This document shows, piece by piece, positions 32,547 through 39,744 of a stretch of 39,761 nt of DNA. The DNA is taken from NCBI GenBank assembly GCA_025060415.1, contig JANXBT010000004.1, positions 10,281-50,041 on the forward strand, in the 5' to 3' direction. The position numbers were made by a program, and so were the translations under genes. Under the pieces are notes generated by a model. The model was not told the origin of the DNA and ran no database searches. It saw only the letters and a program-made list of their open reading frames with translations. Within the stretch, counting starts at the first letter, position 1; each line of letters begins with the position of its first letter. Origin of the DNA: Candidatus Bipolaricaulota bacterium (GTDB lineage: Bacteria; Bipolaricaulota; Bipolaricaulia; Bipolaricaulales; Bipolaricaulaceae).

Positions 32547-33271
32547 TCCAAGACGCGCCGGTCTTGGAGCAGCGGGAGGTGGCCCCGGGCGTGTTCCTCC
32601 TCCGCGTGGGCGGCGCGTTCACCGCCGAGCCGGGCCAGTTCTTCCTCCTGCGGGCCTGGGGCTTGCACCCCCTCCTGAGCCGCCCCCTGAGCGTGCACGA
32701 CCTCGCCCCCGGCTCCCTGAGCTTCCTCTACGCCGTGCGGGGCGAGGGCACCCGCCTCCTTTCCCGGCTGCGGCCGGGGGATCGCCTCCGGGTGTTCGGG
32801 CCCCTGGGGCGGGGCTGGTCCCGGGCGGAGGGGCGCATCGCCCTGGTGGGCGGCGGCCTGGGCCTCGCCCCCCTCTACTACACGGCCAAGGCCTTCGGCC
32901 CGCCCCTGGACATCTTCCTGGGCTTTCGGGACGCCCCGTTTTTGGTGGAGGCGTTTCGCCCCTTTGGCGAGGTGCGGGTGGCCCTGGAGCGGCCCGGCGG
33001 CCTTGGGGAGGCGTTCCCGGGCCTGGTCACGGAGCTGTTCCAGCCCCAGGGGTACGCGGCGGTCTACGCCTGCGGCCCCCGGCCCATGCTCGAGGCCCTC
33101 TACCGCAAGTGCCGCGCGGCCGGGGTGCCCCTCTACGTTTCCCTGGAGGAGCGGCTGGCCTGCGGGATCGGCGCGTGCTTGGGTTGCACGATCCTCACGG
33201 CGCGGGGGCCGGCGCGCCTGTGCCGGGAGGGCCCGGTCTTCCCCGCCGAAGAGGTGTTCCATGGGCCTTGA
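32534..33271 (+). CDS. pyrK: Dihydroorotate dehydrogenase electron transfer subunit PyrK
   Basis: This 245-residue flavoprotein couples type 1B dihydroorotate dehydrogenase to NAD. The FAD domain has LHPLLSRPLSVHDL; the NAD domain has ALVGGGLGLAPLYYTAKAF and ACGPRPMLEAL. The [2Fe-2S] motif is ERLACGIGACLGC...CREGPVF, with the four expected Cys. It overlaps pyrF and pyrD, each by about a dozen bases. Confidence 0.94.
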   Translation: MPALIQDAPVLEQREVAPGVFLLRVGGAFTAEPGQFFLLRAWGLHPLLSRPLSVHDLAPGSLSFLYAVRGEGTRLLSRLRPGDRLRVFGPLGRGWSRAEGRIALVGGGLGLAPLYYTAKAFGPPLDIFLGFRDAPFLVEAFRPFGEVRVALERPGGLGEAFPGLVTELFQPQGYAAVYACGPRPMLEALYRKCRAAGVPLYVSLEERLACGIGACLGCTILTARGPARLCREGPVFPAEEVFHGP

Positions 33272-34163
33272 TCTTTCCGTGGCGCTCCGGCGGCTGCGGC
33301 TGCGCAGCCCGGTGATGCCCGCCGCCGGCACCTTCGGGTTCGGCGAGGAGTACGCGGAGCTCCTCGACCTCTCGGACCTGGGGGCCCTGGTCACCAAGAC
33401 CCTCACCCTGCGGCCCCGGATGGGCAACCCCCAGCCCCGGCTGTGGGAGACGCCCTGCGGCCTCCTTAATTCCATTGGGCTGGAGAACCCCGGCTTTTCC
33501 GCCTTCCTGGAGGAGGTTTGGCCCCGCTTGCTCCGCCTGGGCGTGCCCGTGGTGGTCAGCGTGTACGGGGAGGGCCCGGAGGAGTACGGGGAGATGGCCG
33601 GGCGTGTGCCCCGCGAGGCCGCGGCCCTGGAGCTGAACCTTTCTTGTCCGAACGTGCCGGGGCGGCCGGCGGCGCTCGCGCCGGAGGAGATCCGGGCGCG
33701 GGTGGGGGCGGCGCGGGCGGCCTGGCCGGGCGAGCTTTGGGCCAAGATCGCACCGGAGGGGGACTACCGGGCCGCGGCCCTGGCCGCGGCCGAGGCCGGC
33801 GCGGACGCGATCGTGGCCACGAACACCTTCCGCGGCCTGGCCATCGACGTGGAACGGCGCGCGCCGGTGTTCGCCAACGTTTTCGCTGGCCTCTCGGGGC
33901 CGGCCATAAAGCCCCTGGTGCTGCGCATCGTGTACGAGCTCTGCGGGGTCGTGGGGATCCCCGTGATCGCCTGCGGGGGGATCGCCAGCGGCCGCGATGC
34001 CCTGGAGTTCGTGTTCGCCGGGGCCCACGCCGTCCAGGTGGGCACAGCCAACTTCTTCGACCCCTGGGCCCTCCCCCGCGTGCTCCAGGAGATGCGGGCC
34101 ATCCTGGAGGCCCAGGGCGTGCACCGCCTTGAGGAGGTGCGGGGATGCGCGCGCAAGAGGTGA
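33261..34163 (+). CDS. pyrD: Dihydroorotate dehydrogenase 1B catalytic subunit PyrD
   Basis: This 300-residue class 1B enzyme oxidises dihydroorotate using FMN. Motifs are PVMPAAGTFGFGEEY, LVTKTLTLRPRMGNPQPR, NSIGLENPG, LELNLSCPNV (with the class 1 catalytic Cys), ATNTFRGLAID, GLSGPAIKPLVLR and VIACGGIASGRDALEF (FMN phosphate site). The neighbouring PyrK confirms class 1B. It overlaps pyrE by 19 bases. Confidence 0.95.
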   Translation: MGLDLSVALRRLRLRSPVMPAAGTFGFGEEYAELLDLSDLGALVTKTLTLRPRMGNPQPRLWETPCGLLNSIGLENPGFSAFLEEVWPRLLRLGVPVVVSVYGEGPEEYGEMAGRVPREAAALELNLSCPNVPGRPAALAPEEIRARVGAARAAWPGELWAKIAPEGDYRAAALAAAEAGADAIVATNTFRGLAIDVERRAPVFANVFAGLSGPAIKPLVLRIVYELCGVVGIPVIACGGIASGRDALEFVFAGAHAVQVGTANFFDPWALPRVLQEMRAILEAQGVHRLEEVRGCARKR

Positions 34164-34720
34164 TGGAGCTTTTGCGGGCCACGGGGGCCCTCCTGGAGGG
34201 CCATTTCCTCCTCTCCTCCGGGCTTCACTCCGGGCGGTACGTGCAGTGCGCACGGCTCCTGCAGTACCCCTGGCATGCGGAGGCGGTGGGCCGGGCGCTG
34301 GCCGCGTTCGTGCGGGACCTGCGGCCCGGGGCGGTGGTGGGGCCGGCCCTGGGCGGGATCCTCGTGGCCCACGAGGTGGCGCGGGCCCTGGGCGTGCGCT
34401 CCCTCTTCGCCGAGCGGGAGGGGGAGCGGCTCGCCCTGCGCCGGGGCTTCGCCCTCGCCCCGGGCGAGCGGGTGGTGGTGGCGGAGGACGTGGTGACCAC
34501 GGGCGGGTCGACCCTGGAGACGGCGGAGGTGGTGGCGGCCCAAGGGGGGGAGGTGGTAGCCGCCGTGGCCCTCGTGGACCGCCGCGGCCCCGCCGCCCAC
34601 CCCCTCCCCTTCCCCCTTTTCGCCCTCGTGCGCCTGGAGATCGAGACGTTTCCCCCGGAGGCCTGCCCCCTGTGCCGGGCCGGCCTCCCCCTGGAAAAAC
34701 CGGGCAGCCGCCCGCGCTAG
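34145..34720 (+). CDS. pyrE: Orotate phosphoribosyltransferase PyrE
   Basis: This 191-residue type I phosphoribosyltransferase joins orotate to PRPP. Visible are FLLSSGLHSGRYVQCARLL, VVGPALGGILVAHEVARAL and the PRPP motif ERVVVAEDVVTTGGSTLE. It is the last gene of the pyr operon. Its stop lies two bases from the convergent GMP synthase stop, with no hairpin between. carAB is not in the window. Confidence 0.95.
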   Translation: MRAQEVMELLRATGALLEGHFLLSSGLHSGRYVQCARLLQYPWHAEAVGRALAAFVRDLRPGAVVGPALGGILVAHEVARALGVRSLFAEREGERLALRRGFALAPGERVVVAEDVVTTGGSTLETAEVVAAQGGEVVAAVALVDRRGPAAHPLPFPLFALVRLEIETFPPEACPLCRAGLPLEKPGSRPR

Positions 34721-34722
34721 CC

Positions 34723-35655
34723 TCACTCCCACTCGATGGTGGCCGGGGGCTTGGGCGTGAGGTCGTACAGCACCCGGCTCAGGGCGGGCAGCTCCCCCAA
34801 AAGCCGCGCCACCAGGGCCTGCAGCCGCTCCCAGGGGAGGGCTAGGGGCTCCGCGGCGAGGGCGTCCGCGGATCCCACCACCCGCAGGACCAGGACCTCG
34901 CCGTAGTGGCGGGTCCCCTCCCGCAGGCCCGTGGCCCGCTCCGCCAAAAGGATGGGGAAGGCCTGGAACGCGGGGAGGTCGGCGGTCTCCTCCTCCACGA
35001 TGCGGGTGGCCCGGCGCAGGAGCTCCACCCGCGCGGGCGTGACCGCGCCCACCACGCGCACGGCCAGGCCCGGCCCGGGGAAGGGCCGGCGCCGCACAAA
35101 CCCCTCCGGCAGCCCCAAATAGCGGGCCACCTCCCGCACCTCCGGCTTGAGCAGGGCCCGCAGGGGCTCCAGCACGAGGAGGTCCCGCGGCCAGACCTCC
35201 GGCCCCAGGTCCAACACGTTGTGGTGGGTCTTCACCGCGGCCTGGGTCTCCCGCACGTCCGCGGCGATCGTCCCCTGGACCAGGGCCTGGGCGCCCTTGG
35301 CCCGAAGGACCTCGGCCAGCACGGCGTAGAACGTGGCGCGGAATTGGCGCCTTTTCGCCTCGGGGTCCGCAATCCCCGCGAGGTCCCGGAAGAAGCGGTG
35401 GGCTACGGGCACCACCTCCAGGGGGATCCCGAGGCCGGCGAGGGCGTCCCGCACGGCCTCGGCCTCGCCCTCGCGCATGAACCCCGTGTCGAGGAACACG
35501 GCGCAGGCCCGCTCCCCGAAGGCCCGGTGGGCAAGGACCGCGCACACCGTGGAGTCCACCCCGCCCGAGCAAGCCACCACCGCCCGGCCCGCGGGCAGCC
35601 CCGCCCTCAGCTCCGCCACCGCCCGCTCCACGAACTCCTTCGCTGCGAACGCCAT
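34723..35655 (-). CDS. guaA: GMP synthase, ATP-pyrophosphatase subunit (two-subunit type)
   Basis: This 310-residue protein starts directly with the synthetase part: VVACSGGVDSTVCAVLAHRAF (PP-loop), ALVQGTIAADV, KTHHNV, RPFPGPGLAVRVVGAVTP, and the dimerisation domain ending in PKPPATIEWE. The glutamine amidotransferase domain of the one-chain enzyme is absent. It therefore belongs to the split (archaeal-like GuaAb) type and needs a separate glutaminase subunit or uses ammonia. It forms an operon with xpt, whose stop lies three bases upstream of its ATG. Confidence 0.92.
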   Translation of the reverse strand: MAFAAKEFVERAVAELRAGLPAGRAVVACSGGVDSTVCAVLAHRAFGERACAVFLDTGFMREGEAEAVRDALAGLGIPLEVVPVAHRFFRDLAGIADPEAKRRQFRATFYAVLAEVLRAKGAQALVQGTIAADVRETQAAVKTHHNVLDLGPEVWPRDLLVLEPLRALLKPEVREVARYLGLPEGFVRRRPFPGPGLAVRVVGAVTPARVELLRRATRIVEEETADLPAFQAFPILLAERATGLREGTRHYGEVLVLRVVGSADALAAEPLALPWERLQALVARLLGELPALSRVLYDLTPKPPATIEWE

Positions 35656-35658
35656 GGC

Positions 35659-36249
35659 CTACCCCTCCGCGAACACGATCCGGTTGTGGTGCGGATCGAG
35701 CCCCGCAATGGCCACCAGGCTCACGATGGGCACCCCGAACCGGGCGAGGGCTTCCCGGCCCTGGGCGAAGCGCTTCTCGATGACGAAGGCGAAGCCCACC
35801 AGGGTGGCCCCGGCCTCCAGGGCCATCTCCGCCAGGGCCGCGCTCGTGGTCCCCTGGTAGAGGAAGTCGTCCACGATGAGGACGCGCTCCCCCGGCCCGA
35901 GGTACTCGCGGGCCAGGCACAGCTGCACCGGCACGCCCTTGGTGGGCGAGCGGATCGTGCGGGTGAGGGCGGGGCCCAGGGTGACGGCCTGGCCCTTTTT
36001 GGCGTAGAGGGCGCGGGCCCCAACCTGCCGGGCCACCTCGTAGGCGAGGACGTTGCCCGCGGCCTCCGCGGTGAGCACGCAGGTGATGCCGGCGCCCGCA
36101 AAGGCCTGGGCGATGCCCTGGGCGGCGAGGACCACGAAGCTCGGGTCGATGCGGTGGTTGAGGAAGCCGTCCACGCGCAGGAACTCCGGCCCCACCACCT
36201 GGCCCTGCGCGGCGATGTACCGCCGAAGCTCGCTAGCGATGTCCGCCAT
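35659..36249 (-). CDS. xpt: Xanthine phosphoribosyltransferase-like protein
   Basis: This 196-residue protein resembles B. subtilis Xpt along its length: VVGPEFLRVDGFLNHRIDP, TAEAAGNVLAYEVARQVG, ALYAKKGQAVTLG, the PRPP motif VLIVDDFLYQGTTSAAL, GFAFVIEKRFAQGREAL and SLVAIAGLD. It salvages xanthine (possibly related purines) to the nucleotide. With GMP synthase next, xanthine can flow to XMP and then GMP. ATG 36249 is fixed by TACCAT five bases upstream; the mRNA should be leaderless, so no purine riboswitch is possible in front of it. Confidence 0.86.
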   Translation of the reverse strand: MADIASELRRYIAAQGQVVGPEFLRVDGFLNHRIDPSFVVLAAQGIAQAFAGAGITCVLTAEAAGNVLAYEVARQVGARALYAKKGQAVTLGPALTRTIRSPTKGVPVQLCLAREYLGPGERVLIVDDFLYQGTTSAALAEMALEAGATLVGFAFVIEKRFAQGREALARFGVPIVSLVAIAGLDPHHNRIVFAEG

Positions 36250-36254
36250 GCCCG

Positions 36255-36260
36255 ATGGTA
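36255..36260 (-). promoter_or_regulatory. -10 box of xpt-guaA (leaderless)
   Basis: TACCAT on the minus strand (36260 to 36255), five bases before ATG 36249, the same hexamer and similar spacing as at dprA. Confidence 0.5.
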
Positions 36261-36277
36261 GGGGAGGGGGGCGCGGG

Positions 36278-36306
36278 CCGACAACGGGGGCGCGGGGCCT
36301 TATAAT
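36278..36306 (+). promoter_or_regulatory. Promoter of tmRNA - tRNA-Gln - rnc unit
   Basis: CCGACA at 36278-36283 (four of six matches to TTGACA), an exact 17-base spacer, and a perfect TATAAT at 36301-36306, nine bases before the mature tmRNA 5' end. Confidence 0.7.
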
Positions 36307-36315
36307 CGAGGGCTT

Positions 36316-36674
36316 GGGGGTGACTGGACTCGACGGGAACACCGAGGCCAGGCGGCAAGCGGAGCTCCCGTTCGCTCCTAAAACCACGGGACGGCAAATA
36401 AGTGCCGACTACGCCTACGTTCCCGCTTACGCCCTGAACTAACGGCGTAAGCCGTCCGCAACCCCCTCGCCCGCGGGGGGTTGTTGGGCGTGACCGAAGC
36501 GGGCTAGCCCAGAGGCCCTGGCCCCGGGGCCGCGGGCGAAGACCGTTGGGGCTTGGGCTCAAGCGATCCTGCCCGTGGGAGCGCGCGAGCCGACGTCCAA
36601 AACACGGGCTAAGCTTGTAGAAGCCGAAGCCGAGGTGTTTTCGGACGGGGGTTCGAATCCCCCCACCTCCACCA
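36316..36674 (+). ncRNA. ssrA: tmRNA (SsrA)
   Basis: One-piece tmRNA of 359 bases that rescues stalled ribosomes. The 5' end GGGGGTGACTGGACTCGAC and the 3' end with GGTTCGAATCCCCCCACCTCC plus encoded ACCA form the tRNA-like domain. The acceptor stem pairs GGGGGUG with CACCUCC. The tag frame begins at GCC 36404 after AAATAAGT and reads ADYAYVPAYALN, stop TAA 36440. Pseudoknot-forming inverted repeats follow, e.g. ACCCCC...GGGGGT-like pairs near 36461-36485. The tag C-terminus is Asn instead of the usual Ala-Ala. Confidence 0.95.
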
Positions 36675-36678
36675 GGGC

Positions 36679-36752
36679 TAGGGCGTAGCCAAGCGGTAAG
36701 GCAGCGGGCTTTGGACCCGCGATCGGAGGTTCGAATCCTCCCGCCCTAGCCA
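36679..36752 (+). tRNA. tRNA-Gln (anticodon UUG)
   Basis: This is a 74-base cloverleaf. The acceptor TAGGGCG pairs with CGCCCTA. The anticodon stem GCGGG/CCCGC encloses loop CTTTGGA with anticodon TTG. The T arm is GGAGG-TTCGAAT-CCTCC. The 3' end GCCA is encoded. It starts four bases after the tmRNA CCA and ends one base before the rnc start codon. Confidence 0.95.
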
Positions 36753-36753
36753 G

Positions 36754-37449
36754 ATGCCTCCCTCGGAACCCGCGTTCCCGGACCTGGGCTTGGCGATCCC
36801 CCCGGAGCTCTTGGGCGAGGCCCTCACCCACGCCTCCTACGCCAACGAGACGGGCCTTCCCAGCAACGAGCGCCTGGAGTTCTTGGGCGACGCCGTCCTC
36901 ACGCTGGCCGTGACGGAGCTCCTCTTCCGCCACTTCCCCGAGCGGGAGGAGGGCGAGCTCACCAAGGTCCGGGCGGTGGTGGTGTCCCGGCCGGTGCTGG
37001 CCGAGGTGGCCCGGCGCCTGGGGCTGGGGCCCCACCTCCGGGTGGGGCGGGGCGCGGAGGCCGCCGGGGCGCGGGACCGCCCCTCCGTCCTGGCCGCGGC
37101 CCTGGAGGCCTTGCTCGGCGCGGCCTTCCTGGCCCACGGCTACGCCCCCGTGCGCGACCTCGTGGAAAAGCTCCTCGCCGCGGAGATCCGCCGCTACGCC
37201 CAGGAGGTCCCGGACTACAAGTCCCTCCTCCAGGAGTTCGTGCAGGAGCGGTTCGGAAGCCTGCCGGAGTACCGGGTGGTGGCGGAGGAGGGGCCCGAGC
37301 ACAAGAAGGTGTTCACCGTGGAGGCCGTGGCCGGCGGCCGGGCGGCCCTGGGCCGGGGGCGCTCCAAAAAGGAGGCGGAGCAGGCCGCGGCCAAACGCCT
37401 CTACCTGGCCCTCACCACCCCGGAAACCCCCGAGGCCCTGGCGGCGTAA
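36754..37449 (+). CDS. rnc: Ribonuclease III
   Basis: This 231-residue double-strand-specific RNase has the signature NERLEFLGDAVLTLAVTELL (residues ~39-58), the catalytic ALEALLGAAFLAHGY near 125, and a C-terminal dsRNA-binding domain (DYKSLLQEFVQERFG through GRGRSKKEAEQAAAKRLYLAL). ATG 36754 is one base after the CCA of tRNA-Gln, with no Shine-Dalgarno; tRNA 3' processing would leave rnc essentially leaderless. It therefore shares its transcript with tmRNA and tRNA-Gln. Confidence 0.94.
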   Translation: MPPSEPAFPDLGLAIPPELLGEALTHASYANETGLPSNERLEFLGDAVLTLAVTELLFRHFPEREEGELTKVRAVVVSRPVLAEVARRLGLGPHLRVGRGAEAAGARDRPSVLAAALEALLGAAFLAHGYAPVRDLVEKLLAAEIRRYAQEVPDYKSLLQEFVQERFGSLPEYRVVAEEGPEHKKVFTVEAVAGGRAALGRGRSKKEAEQAAAKRLYLALTTPETPEALAA

Positions 37450-37455
37450 GATCAA

Positions 37456-37474
37456 GCGCGGCCTTCCGCCGCGC
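37456..37474 (+). other. Short perfect inverted repeat after rnc
   Basis: GCGCGGC (37456-37462) and GCCGCGC (37468-37474) can form a 7-bp stem with a five-base loop. No T tract follows. It lies between the rnc stop and the Shine-Dalgarno of the next gene and could be a weak pause or processing hairpin. Confidence 0.4.
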
Positions 37475-37488
37475 CCAAAGGAGGGGAG

Positions 37489-39627
37489 ATGCGCAGGTTC
37501 GCCTTCGTTTTTTGGGCTTTCTTTTGGGTGCTGGCCTTCGCCCAGCCCGAGGAGTTCCGGGACCTAAATTTTGGCAACAAGCCCTTCAACCCCGGGGACG
37601 TGGGGCTGCTCCAGCGGGCCCTTGTGCGGGATAACGACGCCGCGAACACCGACCCGATCTACTTCACTCGCGTCGCCGTGGAGAACCTCGGCACGGCCAA
37701 GCCCGAGGACCTCGAGTGGGTGGAGCTGCGGATGGAGAACTCCTGCGGGAGGACTGTGGTCCTGGCCCGGGGGCCGGGCTTCCCCCTCCAGGAGGTCCTC
37801 CTCGGCCGGGATCCGGAGGAACGCCAGATCGCCGACGACGGCGAGGCCTACTTCTACGTGTGGGTGAAGGTCACGGAAAGGATCACGGAGGGCCGCACCC
37901 TCCAGCCCCGGATCATCCTGAGCTGGGCCGAGGGGGAGAAGGGGGGGACGCTGGAGCTGCGGGACGGCACGCCGGAAAAGCTCGTCCTTTCCGGGAGCTT
38001 TGGGGCCAAGGCCCTGCCCGGCCCGGAGGGCGGGAACCTCAACCCCGGCGACCGCCTCCCCGTGGCCGAGGTGGAGGTGGAGGACACAGCGGACGTGAAC
38101 CCCTGGGGCTTGGACCTCGTGCGGATCCGCATCGACGGCCCTTCCGGCCTCGTCTGGATCTTGGACAACGGGGTCACCCAGCTTGAGGTCCCTGTGGGCC
38201 GGGACTACGCCCTGCCCGAGCCGCTTTTCGCCGCCCTGGACGAGGGCAATGGGAAGCTTACCCTATGGGTGGAGGTTCCGGAGGGCTTCCGGCCTAAGGA
38301 TCCAGTGACGGTGGCGCCCACCCTGACCCTCGCCCTCAAGGAGGCCGGGCACACCCAGACGTTTAGGGTCGCCGATCCCGTGGCCGACCGGGTGGTGGCC
38401 GCCGGCCTGGAGATCTTGGAGCTTGGGGTGCCCCAGGCCGGAAAGGTCCTGAGCCCCGCGCCGGGAACCCTCCTCTATTCCACCCTGAAAATTGGGGACC
38501 AGGACCGGAACGCCACGCCCATCCGCCTGGACAGCCTCGCCCTAAACCCCCTGGGCACGCTCACAGCCGTGGCCGGCGTGGAGGTCGTGGACCAAGGGGG
38601 CCGGCTCCTCGGCTTCGCCAAGGGGATTGAGAAGCCCGTGGCCTTGGTCTCCCCGGATGGGAAGCCCCTGCTCCTTCCCGACGAGGCCACGTGGACCCTC
38701 AGCGTCGCCCTGGCCCTCCCCGGGAAGATCCCGCTGGGGGCCAGCCTCCTTCTCGCCCACGAGCTCGCCGTGGAGGAGGTGCTGCCGCCGGACTGGCTGG
38801 CCCGGCCCGGCGCCACCACCCGCTTCAAGGGCATCCAGGGGGCGACCCCCAAGGAGGCCGTGTTCTTCGGCCGGCCCACGGTGCGGCTGGCCAAGGTGGG
38901 GGACCAGGCGGTGCTCGCCACCGACGGGGAGACGATCGGTCTCCTTTCCGGGAGGCTCGCTGTCCGGCCCTGGGAGCTTGTGGACTTCACGAGCGGGGCC
39001 CTGGCCGGGTACCGGCTGAGCACGAAGGCGCTGGCGGACGGGATCAGCTTCGTTCTAGAGGCCGGCCGGGCCCAGGCCAAGGCCGGGGACCTCGCGGCCT
39101 TCGCCGTGGCCCTCAAGCCCGTGCGCATGCCCGCCAAGGAGGTCACGGTCACCCTGGACCTGAGCGTGGAGCGGGTCGTGGACTGGGCCGGGATCGCCCT
39201 GCCCTTCGCCGTGGGGCCCAGCCAGGTGGCCTTCACCTACGCCGTCCCCCAGATCGGCCTCCAACTCGATCCCCAAACGCCCTCCGCGGTCCTGATCCAG
39301 GCCGACGCGCCCCTCTCCGCCCTCAAGGTCTACGTGCACTTCGACCCGGCGCTGCCCGTGGAGCTGAAGGAGGTCGTGGGGGTGGAGCCCTACGCCGCGG
39401 AGGTGGAGGCGGAGGAGAAGCCCGTGCCCGGCCGCGTGGCCCTCGCGCTTGCGCTTCTCCCGGAGAAGAAGCCGGCGGGCGGGCCCTTGGCCAAGCTCGT
39501 GTTCGCCAAAAAGACCAAGGAGGCGGTGGCGGTCCCCGTGCGGCTGGAGGTGCGGGAGGTCCTGGGGGCGGAGGGGAAGCGGCTTCCGTTCTTCCTGGCG
39601 CCGGAGGCGGTGGAGCTCAAGCTTTGA
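37489..39627 (+). CDS. Large secreted beta-rich protein, unknown function
   Basis: The product has 712 residues. A signal peptide (1-18, cleavage near AFA-QP) is followed by at least three related Ig-like units of about 130-150 residues. Each opens with an N/L-x-P-G-D-like turn (KPFNPGDVGLL, GGNLNPGDRLPV, KVLSPAPGTLL), then a strand pair with (D)-x-N-x-(T/W)-x-I/L and a W/G-rich strand. The last ~130 residues, starting near TPSAVLIQADAPLSALKVYV, have a cohesin/carbohydrate-module-like pattern (ALKVYVHFDPAL ... GGPLAKLVFAKK). I recognise no enzyme motif. AAAGGAGGGGAG directly precedes ATG 37489. It is probably a surface-layer or envelope protein (inference). Confidence 0.75.
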   Translation: MRRFAFVFWAFFWVLAFAQPEEFRDLNFGNKPFNPGDVGLLQRALVRDNDAANTDPIYFTRVAVENLGTAKPEDLEWVELRMENSCGRTVVLARGPGFPLQEVLLGRDPEERQIADDGEAYFYVWVKVTERITEGRTLQPRIILSWAEGEKGGTLELRDGTPEKLVLSGSFGAKALPGPEGGNLNPGDRLPVAEVEVEDTADVNPWGLDLVRIRIDGPSGLVWILDNGVTQLEVPVGRDYALPEPLFAALDEGNGKLTLWVEVPEGFRPKDPVTVAPTLTLALKEAGHTQTFRVADPVADRVVAAGLEILELGVPQAGKVLSPAPGTLLYSTLKIGDQDRNATPIRLDSLALNPLGTLTAVAGVEVVDQGGRLLGFAKGIEKPVALVSPDGKPLLLPDEATWTLSVALALPGKIPLGASLLLAHELAVEEVLPPDWLARPGATTRFKGIQGATPKEAVFFGRPTVRLAKVGDQAVLATDGETIGLLSGRLAVRPWELVDFTSGALAGYRLSTKALADGISFVLEAGRAQAKAGDLAAFAVALKPVRMPAKEVTVTLDLSVERVVDWAGIALPFAVGPSQVAFTYAVPQIGLQLDPQTPSAVLIQADAPLSALKVYVHFDPALPVELKEVVGVEPYAAEVEAEEKPVPGRVALALALLPEKKPAGGPLAKLVFAKKTKEAVAVPVRLEVREVLGAEGKRLPFFLAPEAVELKL

Positions 39628-39633
39628 GCGGGG

Positions 39634-39661
39634 TTGAACGGCGCGCGGGGTCGGCCATAAT
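39634..39661 (+). promoter_or_regulatory. Promoter of tRNA-Glu
   Basis: TTGAAC at 39634-39639, a 16-base spacer, and CATAAT at 39656-39661, ten bases before the tRNA 5' end. Confidence 0.65.
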
Positions 39662-39671
39662 CGGCATGGCC

Positions 39672-39744
39672 GGCCCCGTCGTCTAGCGGCCAAGGATTTC
39701 GGGTTCTCAACCCGAAGACAGGGGTTCAAATCCCCTCGGGGCCA
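39672..39744 (+). tRNA. tRNA-Glu (anticodon CUC)
   Basis: This is a 73-base cloverleaf. The acceptor GGCCCCG pairs with CGGGGCC. The anticodon stem TCGGG/CCCGA has loop TTCTCAA, anticodon CTC. The T arm is AGGGG-TTCAAAT-CCCCT. The discriminator base is A. CCA is not encoded (GAG follows), unlike the tRNA-Gln and tmRNA in this window. Confidence 0.93.

Noticed and set aside
36255-36300. Possible purine riboswitch in front of xpt
   Set aside because: Only five bases separate the -10 box from the ATG, so there is no leader in which an aptamer could lie.
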